Program-made: the position numbers and the translations under genes
Shown: piece by piece, positions 5,280-5,501 of the stretch
Layout of the letters: every line of letters begins with the position of its first letter
Numbering within the stretch: the first letter of the stretch is position 1
The notes under the pieces: model-generated
Databases searched by the model: none
The model's input: the letters and a program-made list of their open reading frames with translations, nothing else
Told to the model about the DNA's origin: nothing
NCBI GenBank assembly: GCA_903915315.1
Contig: CAIWSO010000390.1
Span: 1 to 5,501 of the forward strand
Reading direction: 5' to 3'
Source: an uncultured Spartobacteria bacterium
GTDB taxonomy: Bacteria; Verrucomicrobiota; Verrucomicrobiia; Chthoniobacterales; Terrimicrobiaceae
DNA length: 5,501 nucleotides

Positions 5280-5315
5280 CACAGATGGCACAGAGGGCAC
5301 AGAGAGCACAGAGGA
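5280..5315. repeat. Four-unit CACAGAnnn tandem repeat downstream of thyA
   Basis: Four directly adjacent nine-base units (CACAGATGG, CACAGAGGG, CACAGAGAG, CACAGAGGA) begin 21 bases after the thyA stop and run into an A-rich stretch. The first six bases are identical in all units and the last three vary. The period is a multiple of three, so it stays open in frame and can produce spurious Thr-Glu-Gly peptides. I recall this motif as common in intergenic DNA of Verrucomicrobiota and Planctomycetota; its function is unknown to me. Confidence 0.75.
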
Positions 5316-5334
5316 GAAAAAAAGGTGAGGCTAC

Positions 5335-5348
5335 ATTTTTATAAAAAT
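5335..5348. repeat. Perfect AT palindrome
   Basis: ATTTTTATAAAAAT is a 14-base perfect palindrome 76 bases after the thyA stop. Its stem would be all A-T and weak, so it is a poor terminator; it may be a protein site or simply AT-rich spacer. Confidence 0.3.
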
Positions 5349-5449
5349 CCTATGTCAAACGTGCGCCGAATAAAAAAGGATCTACCTCTCCAAACCTCTA
5401 ATACCATTGGCCCTTTGAAATTGGACTTTGCAGCGGAAAAGAAGGGGGT

Positions 5450-5466
5450 ACGGCCGTCTCGGCCGT
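5450..5466. repeat. GC-rich inverted repeat
   Basis: ACGGCC at 5450-5455 pairs with GGCCGT at 5461-5466 around a GTCTC loop, preceded by a G-run. The stem is short but strong. It is not followed by T residues, so it is better described as a REP-like or dispersed-repeat hairpin than as a terminator. Confidence 0.4.
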
Positions 5467-5501
5467 GTGGGAACTGGTCTACTTGTTCGCACCCTGCCCA
5501 C

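Larger units (their letters stand above)
5259..5501. other. Intergenic tail without a recognisable gene
   Basis: After the thyA stop I see no reading frame on either strand with coding character. The stretch contains the 9-nt repeat (5280-5315), a perfect AT palindrome (5335-5348) and a GC-rich inverted repeat (5450-5466). No standard intrinsic terminator for thyA is apparent. A gene beginning beyond the edge, or the last few codons of a reverse-strand gene, cannot be excluded. Confidence 0.6.

Noticed and set aside
5280..5315. CRISPR array
   Set aside because: The units are nine bases long, directly adjacent and without spacers, and no cas gene is nearby.
5335..5348. Intrinsic terminator for thyA
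   Set aside because: The palindrome is all A-T with no GC stem, and it lies 76 bases past the stop; it would be too weak.

Overview
The window looks like a chromosomal piece of a Verrucomicrobiota bacterium, possibly of the Opitutae type. This is an inference from three things: the style of the oxidase genes, the scarcity of Shine-Dalgarno sequences, and short intergenic repeats with a 9-nt period of a kind I associate with Verrucomicrobiota and Planctomycetota. No rRNA or other decisive marker is present, so the taxonomy is tentative. All recognisable genes lie on the + strand.

Positions 1-3068 hold the 3' part of a tightly packed respiratory operon. It runs from the C-terminal ~287 residues of a CcoN-like (cbb3 oxidase subunit I) membrane protein, through a CcoO-like monoheme cytochrome c and a membrane-anchored monoheme cytochrome c, to a CuA-type cytochrome oxidase subunit II (CoxB). 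Junctions are an ATGA overlap, a 4-nt gap and an 11-nt gap. The main surprise is the first gene. It aligns without gaps to the CcoN helices that carry the metal ligands, but all three CuB histidines, the cross-link tyrosine and both heme-ligand histidines of the HVH motif are replaced. It therefore cannot be an ordinary oxygen-reducing subunit. Together with a normal CcoO and an intact CuA subunit it suggests a hybrid complex, in which cbb3-derived parts serve as an electron-transfer module for an A-type oxidase whose subunit I is not in this window.

Positions 3069-3692 hold a small hairpin, a four-helix DoxX-family membrane protein (3154-3546) and an intergenic stretch with a short 9-nt-phased repeat remnant. 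Positions 3693-4344 are a two-gene VapBC toxin-antitoxin module (DUF217-type VapB and a PIN-domain VapC) overlapping by 11 bp.

Positions 4345-5501 hold thymidylate synthase (thyA, 4464-5258), full length with every catalytic residue I checked. It is flanked by two different 9-nt-phased repeats, 4412-4446 before it and 5280-5315 after it. The last 243 bases have no gene that I can support, only the repeat, an AT palindrome and a GC-rich inverted repeat.
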